From CAYMRB01 sp964392615 (GTDB taxonomy: Bacteria > Planctomycetota > UBA8108): a stretch of DNA of 16,168 nucleotides. A program made the translations under genes and the position numbers. The DNA lies in assembly GCA_964392615.1 (NCBI GenBank), contig CAYMRB010000220.1, positions 1 to 16,168 of the forward strand, read 5' to 3'. Shown piece by piece: positions 1 to 8,958 of the stretch. The stretch's first letter is position 1, and every line of letters starts with the position of its first letter. The notes beneath the pieces are model-generated. The model searched no databases. It saw only the letters and a list, made by a program, of their open reading frames with translations, and was not told the origin of the DNA.

Positions 1-3000
1 GTCGGAGACCTGCGGCGTCCACGTCACGAGTCCCGTTGCGGCATCGATCTGCATGCCGGCCGGCGCGGCCGTCAGCGAGTACGCGAGCTCGGCGTCTTCC
101 TCGTCGACACCCTCGACGTCGTAAGCCCACTCGCGGTCGGCAACCGCGCGCAGGCTCGGCGGCGTCGAGAGGATCGTCGGCGGCTCGTCGACCTCGACGA
201 CGGTCACCGTGAAGCGCTGACCGTTCGTCGCGCCGTGGATGTCGCTCGCGCTGAGGACGACCGGCTGCGAACCGACATCCGCCTGCACCGGCGTCCACGT
301 GAGCGTCCGAGTTCCCGGGTCGAACGTCATGCCGGGAGGCCCGGATTCGAGCGCGACACCGACCGCGTCGCCGTCCGCGTCGGAGACGACGGCTGTGTAG
401 GAGAACAGCGTGTCCTCGAGGACGGATTCCGGAGGCGTCGACTCGAACGCGGGCAGCGCGTTGATGTGGACCTCTGTCGTCGCGCTGCTCTCGGCGTCGT
501 ACTCGTCGCGCGCGGTGACGCGCACGGTGTAGTCGCCCGGTGCATCGAAGACGTGCGTGACGACGACGCCTGTCGTCGTCGCGCCGTCTCCGAAGTGCCA
601 GGTGAGCAGGAACAGGTCGCCGTCCGGATCGTGCGACGCACTCGCATCGAACGTGAACACATCGCCCGGATCGCGTCCGGCGTCAGAGATCTCGAACGAC
701 GCGACTGGCGCCTCGTTCGGAGGGCCGACCTCGACGGTGAATTCGGACCAGCCGTGCTGGCCGCTCGAATCATCGACCCGCAGATATCCCTCGAAGGTGC
801 CGGGCGTCGGAAACGCCCAGGAGATAACCTCTCCTCCGACCAATCGAGGCTCGCCGACCTCCCACCACCAGGAGATGTTGGCGCCGTCGGGATCGTACGA
901 TGCCGAAGCGTCGAGCACGAGCGGCACGCCGGCTCGGACTGCGAAGTCCGGCCCGCCGCGCACGATCGCAACGGGCGGGCGACCGCGCGCAGTGATCGTG
1001 ACGCGCGCAACGTCGCTCGACGAGCCCCCCCGATCGTCGGACACGATGAGTGTCGCGACGTAGCTGCCGGGTGCCTCGTACGCGTGGGACGGGCTCGCCT
1101 CGTCCGATGTCATACCGTCGCCGAAGTTCCACAGGTAAGTCAGCTCGTCGCCATCCGGATCGAATGTACCGTCCGGTACGAATGTGACCGCACGACCGCC
1201 GAACTCCTCGTAGGGGCCGCCAGCCTCGGCGACGGGAGGTCGGTTTCGCCGCGAATCAACGACGAGCTGGTAGAACTGAGGCGTCGCGAGACCGTCGGGG
1301 TCCTCGGCCTCGAGGAGGACATCGTGAATGCCGAGAAGCGAGTCGGTCGGCGTGAAGAGCACGCGGCCGGACGCGGCATCGATCGTCATCTCCGGCGGTG
1401 CTGTCACCAGACGGTAACTCAGCTCGCCGCCTTCCGGATCGACCGCGTCGGCATCGTACACGTACTCTTCCGCCGCGCGCGCGACCAGCACCGGATCGGA
1501 CACGAAGGCCGGCGGGCGATTGCCGCCTCCACCGCGCGGCGGCGGGACGACGAGAACCGGCCCGGAGATGCCGATCGGATCTCCGGGCGGCTCGTTCTCG
1601 TCCTCGAGCGCGAAGACGACGAGGCGGTACCAGTACCGACGGCCGACGTCGACCTGATGATCGATGAACACGGCATACGTACTGCGCGTCGCAGCGACGA
1701 GTTCGTAACCGCTATTCGGCTCGAGCGTGCTTCGGAAGACCTGCACGTGCCAGATGTCCTCTCCGGAGCGATCGGTCCACGTCAGCTGATTCTTGCCGGG
1801 CTTCGGTCGCACGGCCAAGTCATCGACGACGCGCCTGTACGTCGTGACCGTCGCGAAGCCGATGCCGGTCAGATCGTCCCCGCCGGCGTCCGGAAAAACC
1901 TCCGACGTGCTGTCCGTCACGCGCAGGCCGATGTCGTGTTCGCCGACGGACGGGAAACCGCCGAGGAGCGTCGCTGTCTCGCCGGAGATGCCGTCGTCGA
2001 AATCGAGCGGCACCTCGAAGTCGATGTCCCAGTCCCACGCGCGGATCGAGTCGCCGTCCGAGACATCGATGTCGAACGAGCCAGATGCGTCGAGGACGAT
2101 GTCCTCACCGACTGCCGCGAGGTACGGACCACCCGCGACGGCCGTCGGCGGATGCGGCCCGACCGTCACGTCGATGACGAGCGTCGTCGTATTCGTGCGG
2201 GGCGGCTCCGAGTCGTCGCGCACTTGAAGGTAGACGTGGTAGCGACCCGGCTCTGCGTACGCGTGCGACGCGACGGGGTGATACGCATCGGCCACGTCGA
2301 AGTCGATACCGTCGGTCGCGTCGAAGTCCCAACGGTAGTCGGCGACCCGAAACGATGGGTGCAGGTGGAACGATCCCGTGGCGTCGAAACGTACCGGCAC
2401 GCCGACAGCCGTCGGAATCGGCCGCGCGTTTGCCACCGCGACCGGCGCGAGCTCGAAGAGAGACGGGGACAGGATGAGCACCGCCCACGCTGTCGAGATG
2501 TCGCGGCCCCCCTCCCCCTGCAGCCAGAAGCTGGAGTGCCAGCTGCCGTGCGGCTCCTCGTCGCGCGAGTCGAGAAGATGGCGGGCCAGCCCGTCCTCCG
2601 GATCGAGGAACCACGACAGTCCACCGTTCAGCCGGTCGATCGGCGGCTGGTGGACGCGGAAGGCCTTGGTGATCGAGAATAGCTCGTAGAAGTTGATGCC
2701 GAGCACACTGAGCCACTCTCGCTCGATCGTGTCCTCTCCGTTTCGCCACAGCTCGGACGTGCGGTCGTCGCCGAGCCACGCGAGCTGGACCATGCCCCCA
2801 GCAGTTGTCGACCGCGTCGTCCCGCCCGGCCCCAGATAGCCGAAACCTCGGGAGTTCGACGAGTACTCGAGCCACTCGCGATTTCGCCCCTTCGCCCACA
2901 GCGGCGTCTCGAGCTCGAACACGCGCTCGGCCGCGATGAAGCCTATCGCGGGCCATTGCGACGCCGAGTTGTCCGGCGCCTCGTCCGGTCCGTACCGCCA

Positions 3001-6000
3001 GCCGCCGCCTTTCTCGCCGTCGTACTGCGCCCAGAGGTAGTAGTCGGCCATGTCGCGCACGAGGTCGCGGTACGGCCGACCGCGCACGTTGGTGCCGCCC
3101 GTGCGGGCGAGGAGATCGCCCCGACCGCCAGCGACCATCGCGTCCATCACCTGCGCGATCTCGTAGTTCTCGACGATGTCCGGCGTGCCGGCGGTGAGGC
3201 CGACGCCGTTGAGGTTGACATCCGGTCGACCGAACGGTTGCTCGCCGATCTGCACCGACCGCAGCGTCGTAAAGAGGAACTGCATCCCACGACCGACGGT
3301 CTCGACGTACGGGTCACGCGACGCGTCGCCCCACTCGAAGTGGCCGTTGACCTCGAACGCTTGCACGGCGGAGGCCGTCGGCGCGGTGTAGTAGCGTCCG
3401 TAGTGCCACGACCCGGTTCGTACGCCGTCGACGCTATCGCGCGTCTGCCGCTTGTGGAGATGCCACAAGCCATCGTCGATCGCAGCGTTCACCTCGACGT
3501 CGAGTGTCTGCGGTCGAATCAGCAGGTTGTACGTGTCGCTGCCCGTCGCGCCGTCGGCGTCGACGATGCTGACCGTCGCCCGGATGCGGAGTCCGTCGGG
3601 CCCCTCGTAGACGTGCCGCGCCTCGATGCCGTACGCTTCCTCGAGAGTCGACGCCGTGCCCGAGAACGGCGCCGACCCGTCGCCGAAGTCCCACGTGTAG
3701 TCGAGCGGCAATGCGGCTCGCGACGCGACGGCCTTGAGGGTAACCTCTCCGCCCGACCAGGTCTCGTGCGGCAGCTCCCGCACGCGCGCCGGCGTCGTCG
3801 GATCGCCGACGAGTCGCCATGGCACTGCGATGACGAGCCCCTCCCCGGTGACGCGGACCTCGTGGGTCGCGACGCCGCCCTGTCCCGCGTGGTCGTGTAC
3901 GGTCACGGTGACCGTGTAGCGGCCCGGCGCATCCCAGAAGTGTGTCGCCACGGGTTCGCGTGACGAGAAGACCGCTCCGTCGCCGAATTCCCAATCGTAC
4001 GTCGCGACGCCGTAGTCGTCGGTCGAGGCGCTCGCGTCGAAGCGCAGCTCGACGCCGACCTGCCCCGCGGTCGGCCCGTCGATTCGCGCCACCGGGGGCT
4101 CGCCCACGAGCGACGAGAGCTCGACTGTCGCGGTGTCGGTCTGCAACGCGTGATCGATGACCTCGAGGACGGCCTCGCCCGTCCCCTCGACGCTCGTCGA
4201 GATTCGCTCGCCCTCGACAACGACGCCGGTGAGTCGGATGTCGTCGAACCCGAAGACGCCCGTCCACACGTCGACCGCGAAGTCGAGGTCGACCGTCGTC
4301 GCGACGTCGGTCTCGCCAAGCACCGTGAACTCCTCGCCCGAGTCCGCAGGTCGGATCGAGTACACGGCACCCCCTGCCGGCTTTGTCGCAATTCGAACGT
4401 CGTAGGAAGCGCCGGGCGTGTACGTGCCGACCGTGTCGAGACGCGACCGAAAGCGTCGCAGGTACAGGTCGCCGTCCGTCGCGAAGACGAGCGCGTGCGC
4501 GAAATCGTTGACCGTCACGCGCGCTGTAGACGCTTCGCGCAGCCCGATGGCCGCACCGCCCGGCTCGGACGGCGTGTCGACGCGCACCTGTGCGCTGGCT
4601 CCGGCGTCACGCGTCATGCGAGTGACGCCCCGGAAGACGTGCTCCGCCCAGCGCGCGCGGTCCGACAGCGTGTTGACGACGAAGCGGCCCTCCTGCGACA
4701 CGTACCGAGAGACGACCCACTCGGTGTTGTCGATGTAGCGGCCGTAGAGGCTGTAGTGCCGCGGCGGCAGGCGCCAGACCCAGCGATAGATGCCGAAGTC
4801 ATCGCTCGAGGCCGCGGCGCTGAGCGCGATCGCTCCGGCGCCCTCGACGGTATCGGTGTCGACGTCGATCCGCGCGGTCGGCAGGTCGTTCGCGACGACG
4901 TCCAGAATCTGCGTCGCCGTCACGGCCTGGCTCGCGCGGTCGGTCACGGTCAGCGTGACGACGTAGCGCCCTGGAGCCGCGTAGTCGTGATCGGCCTCCC
5001 TCGCGGTGCCTTCCCGCGTCGTGCCGTCACCGAAATCGAAGTGGTATCGATGGATGCCGTTGTCGTCCGTCGAGCCGGTCGCGTCCCAATGGGTCGCCCA
5101 CTCCCCCGCCGTCGCGACCGACTCGTTCACGAACGTTGGCCCGTCGAGCACCGCCACCGGAGGATCGTTGGCGACGACCGATATGTCGTGCGTCGCGACG
5201 GCCGACTGCCCCGCGTGGTCGGTGACCGTCAGCGTGATCGTGTAGACGCCGACGACCTCGTACACGGCCGCCGGACGAAAGCCGGTCGCCCCGGTGCCGT
5301 TGCCGAAGTCCCACGTGTACGTCCAGATGTCGACGTCGTCGCTCGAGCCGTTCGCGGACATACCCACGCGCCAGATCGTCCCCGAGGTCCAGCGCTCGTC
5401 GATCTCGTCGGGCGCGTCGATCGCCGCGACCGGCGGCGCGCCGGGCGTGAACGTCACAGTCGTCGTCTCGGTGTCTTGGAGCCCGGCCGAGTCGGTCACC
5501 GTCAGGTGGACGGTCCAAGGTCCGACGCCGTCCCACGTGTGCTCGGCCGTCACACCATCGCCGGTCGCGCCGTCGCCGAAGTCCCACTCCCACCGCACGA
5601 TGCCGAAGTCGTCGGCCGACGCGCTCGCATCGAGCGTCGCGGTCCATGTGGTCCGGTAGGCCGCGTCCTCGCCGAGCGCGTACGGACCTCCAGCGTCGGC
5701 CACCGGACCGGTGCCGACCACGCGCACGACGGTGCCGCGTCGGCTCAGCGTGCCGTCGGCCGTCGTGTGCAGCACGCGGACGGCAAGCGTCCCCTCGACG
5801 CCGAAGGTATGCGTCACCTCGATGCCGCTCCCCGTCGCGCCGTCGCCGAAGTCCCACTCGTAGTCATCGCCGGGCAGTGCGCCGGTGCCCTCCGCTCGCA
5901 GCGTCAGCTCGTCGCCGACCGTTAGCTCGGAGAAGGCTGGCGAGATCCGAACATCGAGGCCCGGGACGGGCGGCACCGCGACCCCGATCGTGTTGCTGCC

Positions 6001-6987
6001 CGTGACGACGCCGACTTCGACCGCTGCACCAAAGCTGCCGTCGCCGACACCCGGAAAGAACGTCAGGGTACCGGTGTCGATCTGCACCACGAGATCCAGA
6101 TGGCCGTCCGAGTCGAGATCGAACGCGTCCGCAGCGCCGTAACGACCGAGGTCGAGCTCCGGACGCGTTTCACCCGCGAGGAACGTGCCGTCGCCGACAC
6201 CGCGGAAGAGCGTGAAATCTCCGGAGCTGGCCGAGTTGGCGAGGATGTCGCAGTGGCCGTCCTCGTCGAAATCGCCCGCCGCGACGCCGAACGGAGCATT
6301 CCCGGCGTCCCCGATGAGAGGCGTCGCCTCGGCGAGGCGGCGGTCGGGGCCGCCCGGATAGAGGCGGAGGACCCCGCTATTGGCCGCGCGGACGAGATCC
6401 GTGTAGCCGTCGCCGTTGAAATCACCGGCGTCCATGCCGCGGCCGCTTCCCGCGAAGTCGCGCGGCTCGACGTCGAACGATCCGTCGCCGCGCCCCCAGT
6501 AGATGCCGGCCCGGGCGCGGTCGCCGTTGATCACGCAGTCGAGGCGGCCGTCGCAGTCGAAGTCCCCGACCGCGGCATCGAGCGCCCAGCCCGCCGAGGG
6601 GCCGGCAGTCGGCAGAGCGATCGGTGCGGCGAACGAGCCGCCGGGCAGGCCGCGGTACAGAAACGGTCGGATCACGTTGTCCGTGCCCGTTGCGACCACG
6701 AAGTCGAGCTCCCCGTCTGCGTCGAAGTCGCCGATTGCCGCGCAGCGGGAGTTCGAGCTTTCCGGCACCACTCCGAAGAGGGTGAGCGGCTCGAACGTGC
6801 CGTCGCCATGAGATCGCGTCGTGTAGATGTCACCGCCGCGAGTCGGAACGACGATGAGGTCGGCCCACGCGATGCCCCCAGCGAAGAGGAGGCTGGCAAG
6901 GAAGACGGCGAGCGAGGGCTGGCAGCCGACACTCGCCCTGCATAGCGCAAAGAATCCGACGGAGACACAGCGAAGCGATGTCTTCAT
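1..6987 (-). CDS. Giant secreted multidomain protein (FG-GAP/VCBS, PKD, alpha-toroid, FN3, Ig-like), C-terminus off the window
   Basis: The frame from ATG 6987 stays open for 2,329 codons to the window edge. Residues 1-42 look like a signal peptide, with a hydrophobic stretch ending in AWA before DLIVV. Residues 43-335 hold five calcium-binding DxDxDG-type loops about 50 residues apart (D87, D142, D189, D239, D290), as in FG-GAP/VCBS propellers. About twelve PKD-like domains follow (WDFGDG signatures; residues about 340-1158, 1513-1718, 1913-2170). Residues about 1165-1513 resemble squalene-cyclase/prenyltransferase alpha-toroid repeats. A fibronectin-III-like module (about 1720-1806) and three putative Ig-like modules (about 1815-1912, 2172-2262, 2263 to the edge) are also visible. 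PKD 5 seems split by a ~185-residue insert. The protein is probably exported and acts in adhesion, glycan binding or surface assembly; this role is inferred. The ribosome site is weak (GAAAG, 9 nt before ATG). The C-terminal anchor or sorting signal is not visible. Confidence 0.9.
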   Translation of the reverse strand, partial: MKTSLRCVSVGFFALCRASVGCQPSLAVFLASLLFAGGIAWADLIVVPTRGGDIYTTRSHGDGTFEPLTLFGVVPESSNSRCAAIGDFDADGELDFVVATGTDNVIRPFLYRGLPGGSFAAPIALPTAGPSAGWALDAAVGDFDCDGRLDCVINGDRARAGIYWGRGDGSFDVEPRDFAGSGRGMDAGDFNGDGYTDLVRAANSGVLRLYPGGPDRRLAEATPLIGDAGNAPFGVAAGDFDEDGHCDILANSASSGDFTLFRGVGDGTFLAGETRPELDLGRYGAADAFDLDSDGHLDLVVQIDTGTLTFFPGVGDGSFGAAVEVGVVTGSNTIGVAVPPVPGLDVRISPAFSELTVGDELTLRAEGTGALPGDDYEWDFGDGATGSGIEVTHTFGVEGTLAVRVLHTTADGTLSRRGTVVRVVGTGPVADAGGPYALGEDAAYRTTWTATLDASASADDFGIVRWEWDFGDGATGDGVTAEHTWDGVGPWTVHLTVTDSAGLQDTETTTVTFTPGAPPVAAIDAPDEIDERWTSGTIWRVGMSANGSSDDVDIWTYTWDFGNGTGATGFRPAAVYEVVGVYTITLTVTDHAGQSAVATHDISVVANDPPVAVLDGPTFVNESVATAGEWATHWDATGSTDDNGIHRYHFDFGDGTTREGTAREADHDYAAPGRYVVTLTVTDRASQAVTATQILDVVANDLPTARIDVDTDTVEGAGAIALSAAASSDDFGIYRWVWRLPPRHYSLYGRYIDNTEWVVSRYVSQEGRFVVNTLSDRARWAEHVFRGVTRMTRDAGASAQVRVDTPSEPGGAAIGLREASTARVTVNDFAHALVFATDGDLYLRRFRSRLDTVGTYTPGASYDVRIATKPAGGAVYSIRPADSGEEFTVLGETDVATTVDLDFAVDVWTGVFGFDDIRLTGVVVEGERISTSVEGTGEAVLEVIDHALQTDTATVELSSLVGEPPVARIDGPTAGQVGVELRFDASASTDDYGVATYDWEFGDGAVFSSREPVATHFWDAPGRYTVTVTVHDHAGQGGVATHEVRVTGEGLVIAVPWRLVGDPTTPARVRELPHETWSGGEVTLKAVASRAALPLDYTWDFGDGSAPFSGTASTLEEAYGIEARHVYEGPDGLRIRATVSIVDADGATGSDTYNLLIRPQTLDVEVNAAIDDGLWHLHKRQTRDSVDGVRTGSWHYGRYYTAPTASAVQAFEVNGHFEWGDASRDPYVETVGRGMQFLFTTLRSVQIGEQPFGRPDVNLNGVGLTAGTPDIVENYEIAQVMDAMVAGGRGDLLARTGGTNVRGRPYRDLVRDMADYYLWAQYDGEKGGGWRYGPDEAPDNSASQWPAIGFIAAERVFELETPLWAKGRNREWLEYSSNSRGFGYLGPGGTTRSTTAGGMVQLAWLGDDRTSELWRNGEDTIEREWLSVLGINFYELFSITKAFRVHQPPIDRLNGGLSWFLDPEDGLARHLLDSRDEEPHGSWHSSFWLQGEGGRDISTAWAVLILSPSLFELAPVAVANARPIPTAVGVPVRFDATGSFHLHPSFRVADYRWDFDATDGIDFDVADAYHPVASHAYAEPGRYHVYLQVRDDSEPPRTNTTTLVIDVTVGPHPPTAVAGGPYLAAVGEDIVLDASGSFDIDVSDGDSIRAWDWDIDFEVPLDFDDGISGETATLLGGFPSVGEHDIGLRVTDSTSEVFPDAGGDDLTGIGFATVTTYRRVVDDLAVRPKPGKNQLTWTDRSGEDIWHVQVFRSTLEPNSGYELVAATRSTYAVFIDHQVDVGRRYWYRLVVFALEDENEPPGDPIGISGPVLVVPPPRGGGGNRPPAFVSDPVLVARAAEEYVYDADAVDPEGGELSYRLVTAPPEMTIDAASGRVLFTPTDSLLGIHDVLLEAEDPDGLATPQFYQLVVDSRRNRPPVAEAGGPYEEFGGRAVTFVPDGTFDPDGDELTYLWNFGDGMTSDEASPSHAYEAPGSYVATLIVSDDRGGSSSDVARVTITARGRPPVAIVRGGPDFAVRAGVPLVLDASASYDPDGANISWWWEVGEPRLVGGEVISWAFPTPGTFEGYLRVDDSSGQHGWSEFTVEVGPPNEAPVASFEISDAGRDPGDVFTFDASASHDPDGDLFLLTWHFGDGATTTGVVVTHVFDAPGDYTVRVTARDEYDAESSATTEVHINALPAFESTPPESVLEDTLFSYTAVVSDADGDAVGVALESGPPGMTFDPGTRTLTWTPVQADVGSQPVVLSASDIHGATNGQRFTVTVVEVDEPPTILSTPPSLRAVADREWAYDVEGVDEEDAELAYSLTAAPAGMQIDAATGLVTWTPQVSD

Positions 6988-7053
6988 GGTCGAGTGCTTT
7001 CGTTCCGGGCAGTCCACATACCTTCGACGGGCCGCGATCCAACGGACCGTCGA

Positions 7054-7075
7054 GATAGCGCCATCCGGCGCTATC
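7054..7075. repeat. Perfect 9-bp inverted repeat upstream of the giant-protein gene
   Basis: GATAGCGCC (7054-7062) and GGCGCTATC (7067-7075) are exact reverse complements around a 4-nt loop. The element is 67 bp before the ATG of the giant secreted protein and about 95 bp after the stop of the FkbM gene. No T tract follows on either strand, so a classical terminator is unlikely. An operator or an mRNA hairpin fits equally well. The flanking 6-bp arms CGACGG and CCGTCG (about 7025-7052) could form a second, weaker stem. Confidence 0.6.
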
Positions 7076-7097
7076 CCCCCTCACGAGAAACCGTCAA
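7070..7097 (-). promoter_or_regulatory. Weak sigma70-like promoter candidate for the giant-protein gene
   Basis: On the minus strand TTGACG (7092-7097) is followed after 16 bp by GATAGC (7070-7075). The -35 matches 5 of 6 consensus bases; the -10 matches only 3 of 6. The putative -10 coincides with one arm of the 9-bp palindrome, which would suit repression at that site. This is a pattern match only. Confidence 0.25.
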
Positions 7098-7170
7098 CCG
7101 CACAAGAGCTGTGCCGGTAGTCACATCCCATCGGTCCCACGCCAGCCCACGACGCTGCCCCCCGACGACG

Positions 7171-7947
7171 TCAGTCGTCACGCCATGCCCACAGCATGCC
7201 CCGCTTGTCGGTCTCCGTTCGGTATCCACGAGCCTGCAGAAACGAGTCGACCGCGTCGATGTTTTCGTCGTTCCCCTCGCCGGCGTGCACCTCCATGGCG
7301 AGCCGCCGGATGCGCGGAAAGACCTCGTCCGGGCAGCTGTAGAGAATGCTGAACTCGGAGCCCTCGCAGTCGAGCTTCAGGAGATCGACCGTGTCCACGT
7401 CGTATTCGGCCAGCAGGTCCGGCAGGCTGAGGCAATCGACGGTGACCGCGTCGGCCAGCGTCGAGAGCTCGAAGACCGAAGCATGCCGCGGGAAATCGAC
7501 GTTCTCGTCGAGATGCAGTGTCAGCGACCCCGACGTGCCGAACACGGCCTTCGGGACGCAGGTCACCTGCTTGTCCGGGTTGCGCTCGAGGTTGTGCCGC
7601 AGCTGGTCGACGTTCCTCGGAACCGCTTCGACGGCGAACACGCGGGCCTTCGGGAAGCGTGACACCGCCTGGAGCGAGAAGAAGCCGAGGTTCGCGCCGA
7701 CGTCGATGATCGTCGGGGACTCCGTCTGGAAGGCGGGTACGCCGCGGAAGTACGAGTCGTCGAAGAAGATCTCTTTGAAGAGATGGAACAGACGACGCGG
7801 GACCTCGACGCGGACGCCGTTGCGACATCGCAGGATCAGCGGGTCCCTGCGCACGAGCCCCGCCTTCACGCCCAGATAGACCCACCAGTTGTCGATGTGA
7901 CGGACGAGGTTCACATAGCGTGACAGCTGACTCGGGCGCTTTCGCAT
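7171..7947 (-). CDS. FkbM-family SAM-dependent methyltransferase
   Basis: This 258-residue protein matches the FkbM methyltransferase family, which transfers a methyl group from S-adenosylmethionine to hydroxyls of sugars or secondary metabolites. The SAM-binding motif IDVGANLGFFS lies at residues 81-91, the acidic motif after strand 2 is FAVEAVP (104-110), and the family signature DLLKLDCEGSE is at 188-198. No signal peptide is seen, so it should be cytoplasmic. I chose ATG 7947 because GGAG sits 6 nt upstream; an in-frame GTG at 7962 would add five residues but has a poorer ribosome site. It stands alone between tRNA-Lys and the giant secreted protein, all on one strand. A role in glycan methylation of a surface product is a guess; the substrate cannot be read from the sequence. 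Confidence 0.88.
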   Translation of the reverse strand: MRKRPSQLSRYVNLVRHIDNWWVYLGVKAGLVRRDPLILRCRNGVRVEVPRRLFHLFKEIFFDDSYFRGVPAFQTESPTIIDVGANLGFFSLQAVSRFPKARVFAVEAVPRNVDQLRHNLERNPDKQVTCVPKAVFGTSGSLTLHLDENVDFPRHASVFELSTLADAVTVDCLSLPDLLAEYDVDTVDLLKLDCEGSEFSILYSCPDEVFPRIRRLAMEVHAGEGNDENIDAVDSFLQARGYRTETDKRGMLWAWRDD

Positions 7948-8039
7948 CACGCGCTCCGTCACTCGCGGTTCACTTCACTCGGCTTCTCGATCGAGGGGGA
8001 CGAGACCGTCGCCCGACACCGCACAGACACGAAGAGGTG

Positions 8040-8112
8040 TGAGAGCTCCGGGACTCGAACCCAGGACCCACGGCTTAAAAGGCCGTTGCTCTACCAACTG
8101 AGCTAAGCTCCC
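8040..8112 (-). tRNA. trnK: tRNA-Lys(TTT)
   Basis: The 73-nt minus-strand sequence folds into a full cloverleaf: a 7-bp acceptor stem (GGGAGCT with AGCTCTC, one G-U pair), D arm GCTC/GAGC, a 5-bp anticodon stem ACGGC/GCCGT with loop CTTTTAA, a 5-nt variable region, and a T arm with loop TTCGAGT. The anticodon is TTT, so the tRNA reads lysine AAA and AAG. The discriminator base is A. The 3' CCA is not encoded and must be added after transcription. A strong promoter lies just upstream. Confidence 0.97.
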
Positions 8113-8126
8113 ACCGAAGACGGGGA

Positions 8127-8155
8127 ATCATAACAACGCGACGAGAGGTTGCCAA
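8127..8155 (-). promoter_or_regulatory. Near-consensus sigma70 promoter of tRNA-Lys
   Basis: On the minus strand TTGGCA (8150-8155) and TATGAT (8127-8132) are separated by exactly 17 bp; each hexamer matches 5 of 6 consensus bases. The -10 ends 14 nt before the mature tRNA 5' end, which would give a leader of roughly 8 nt. It lies in the 209-bp gap after frr, so the tRNA is probably transcribed on its own. Confidence 0.75.
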
Positions 8156-8321
8156 ACAAAACGGGCATGCGCTGGCTGAGGGAGACTGGCCCGCGCCCTT
8201 CGACGGTCGATTCCATGACAGCCCATGCCAGCGGAGTTGGAGCCGACCGCCGCGCCGGCTCGACTCCGCACCGAGAACTGTCGGCGCGGTCGCCGCCGCG
8301 CACTCGATCCGGGGGCGTGCC

Positions 8322-8885
8322 TCAGATCGTCGTCAGCTCTTCGGTCTTCTTTCCGAGCAGGCCGTCGACCTTCCCCTCGTGGTCCTTCAGGAGGTTCTGG
8401 ATCTCGTCCTTGAGCGACTTGTGCTCGTCCTCGGAGATCTTCTTGTCTTTCTCGAGCTTCTCGGCGTGCTTGTTCGCATCGCGGCGGATGTTGCGCAGCG
8501 CGACGCGCGACTCCTCGGCCGTCTCCTTCGCGAACGCGGCGAGCTGCTGCCGACGCTCCTGGCTCAGCGGCGGGATCGTCAGTCGCAGGATCTTGCCGTC
8601 GTTCGTCGGGTTGATACCGAGATCCGACTTCAGCAGCGCCTTCTCGATGTCCCCGAGGCCACCGGGATCGAAGGGCTTGATCACGAGCTGATCCGGCTCG
8701 GGCGCCGAGATGTTCGCGATCTGCTTCAGCGGCGTCGGGCTGCCGTAGTAGTCCACGCGGATCGAGTCGACCAGGCCGGGGTTCGCGCGCCCCGTTCGCA
8801 TGCCGCGGTACTTCTCCTTCAAGACTTCGAGCGCCTTGTCCATGCGCTCCTCGGCGTCCAGCAGGATTGAGTCGTAGTCTTCCAT
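8322..8885 (-). CDS. frr: Ribosome recycling factor
   Basis: The 187-residue protein has the family's standard length and can be aligned throughout. RRF works with EF-G to split the post-termination ribosome and free mRNA and tRNA in the cytoplasm. The N-terminal helix (residues about 1-30, ending KYRGMRTGRANP) and the C-terminal helices (about 105-185, with ESRVALRNIRRDANK) form the three-helix bundle. Residues about 31-104 form the beta domain (YYGSPTPLKQIANIS, KPFDPGGLGDIEKALLKSDL). Start ATG 8885 gives the typical N-terminus, although the ribosome site is weak. It follows pyrH by 73 bp in the conserved pyrH-frr order and is probably co-transcribed with it. Confidence 0.97.
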   Translation of the reverse strand: MEDYDSILLDAEERMDKALEVLKEKYRGMRTGRANPGLVDSIRVDYYGSPTPLKQIANISAPEPDQLVIKPFDPGGLGDIEKALLKSDLGINPTNDGKILRLTIPPLSQERRQQLAAFAKETAEESRVALRNIRRDANKHAEKLEKDKKISEDEHKSLKDEIQNLLKDHEGKVDGLLGKKTEELTTI

Positions 8886-8958
8886 GATTGCGTCGTCTGC
8901 CAGCTCCGTGCCACTCCTGTACGCGGACGGCCGCGCGAGAACGGCACTCGGTCCTCAG

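Noticed and set aside
235..2682. An 815-codon open frame on the plus strand
   Set aside because: It lies antisense to the PKD/Ig-like coding frame, is Arg/Asp/Val-rich without any recognisable domain, and is a typical shadow of GC-rich coding DNA.
5000..5900. A CRISPR-like or other regular DNA repeat from the recurring GTCGCCGAAGTCCCAC motif
   Set aside because: The recurrences encode the conserved WDFGDG core of successive PKD domains; the intervals are diverged coding sequence, not spacers.
4150..5925. A 591-codon open frame on the plus strand
   Set aside because: It is antisense to several clear PKD domains (WDFGDG motifs) and has shadow-like Arg-rich composition.
8113..8321. A terminator between frr and tRNA-Lys
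   Set aside because: Some GC-rich inverted segments exist (for example around 8250-8310), but the stems are imperfect and no T run follows.
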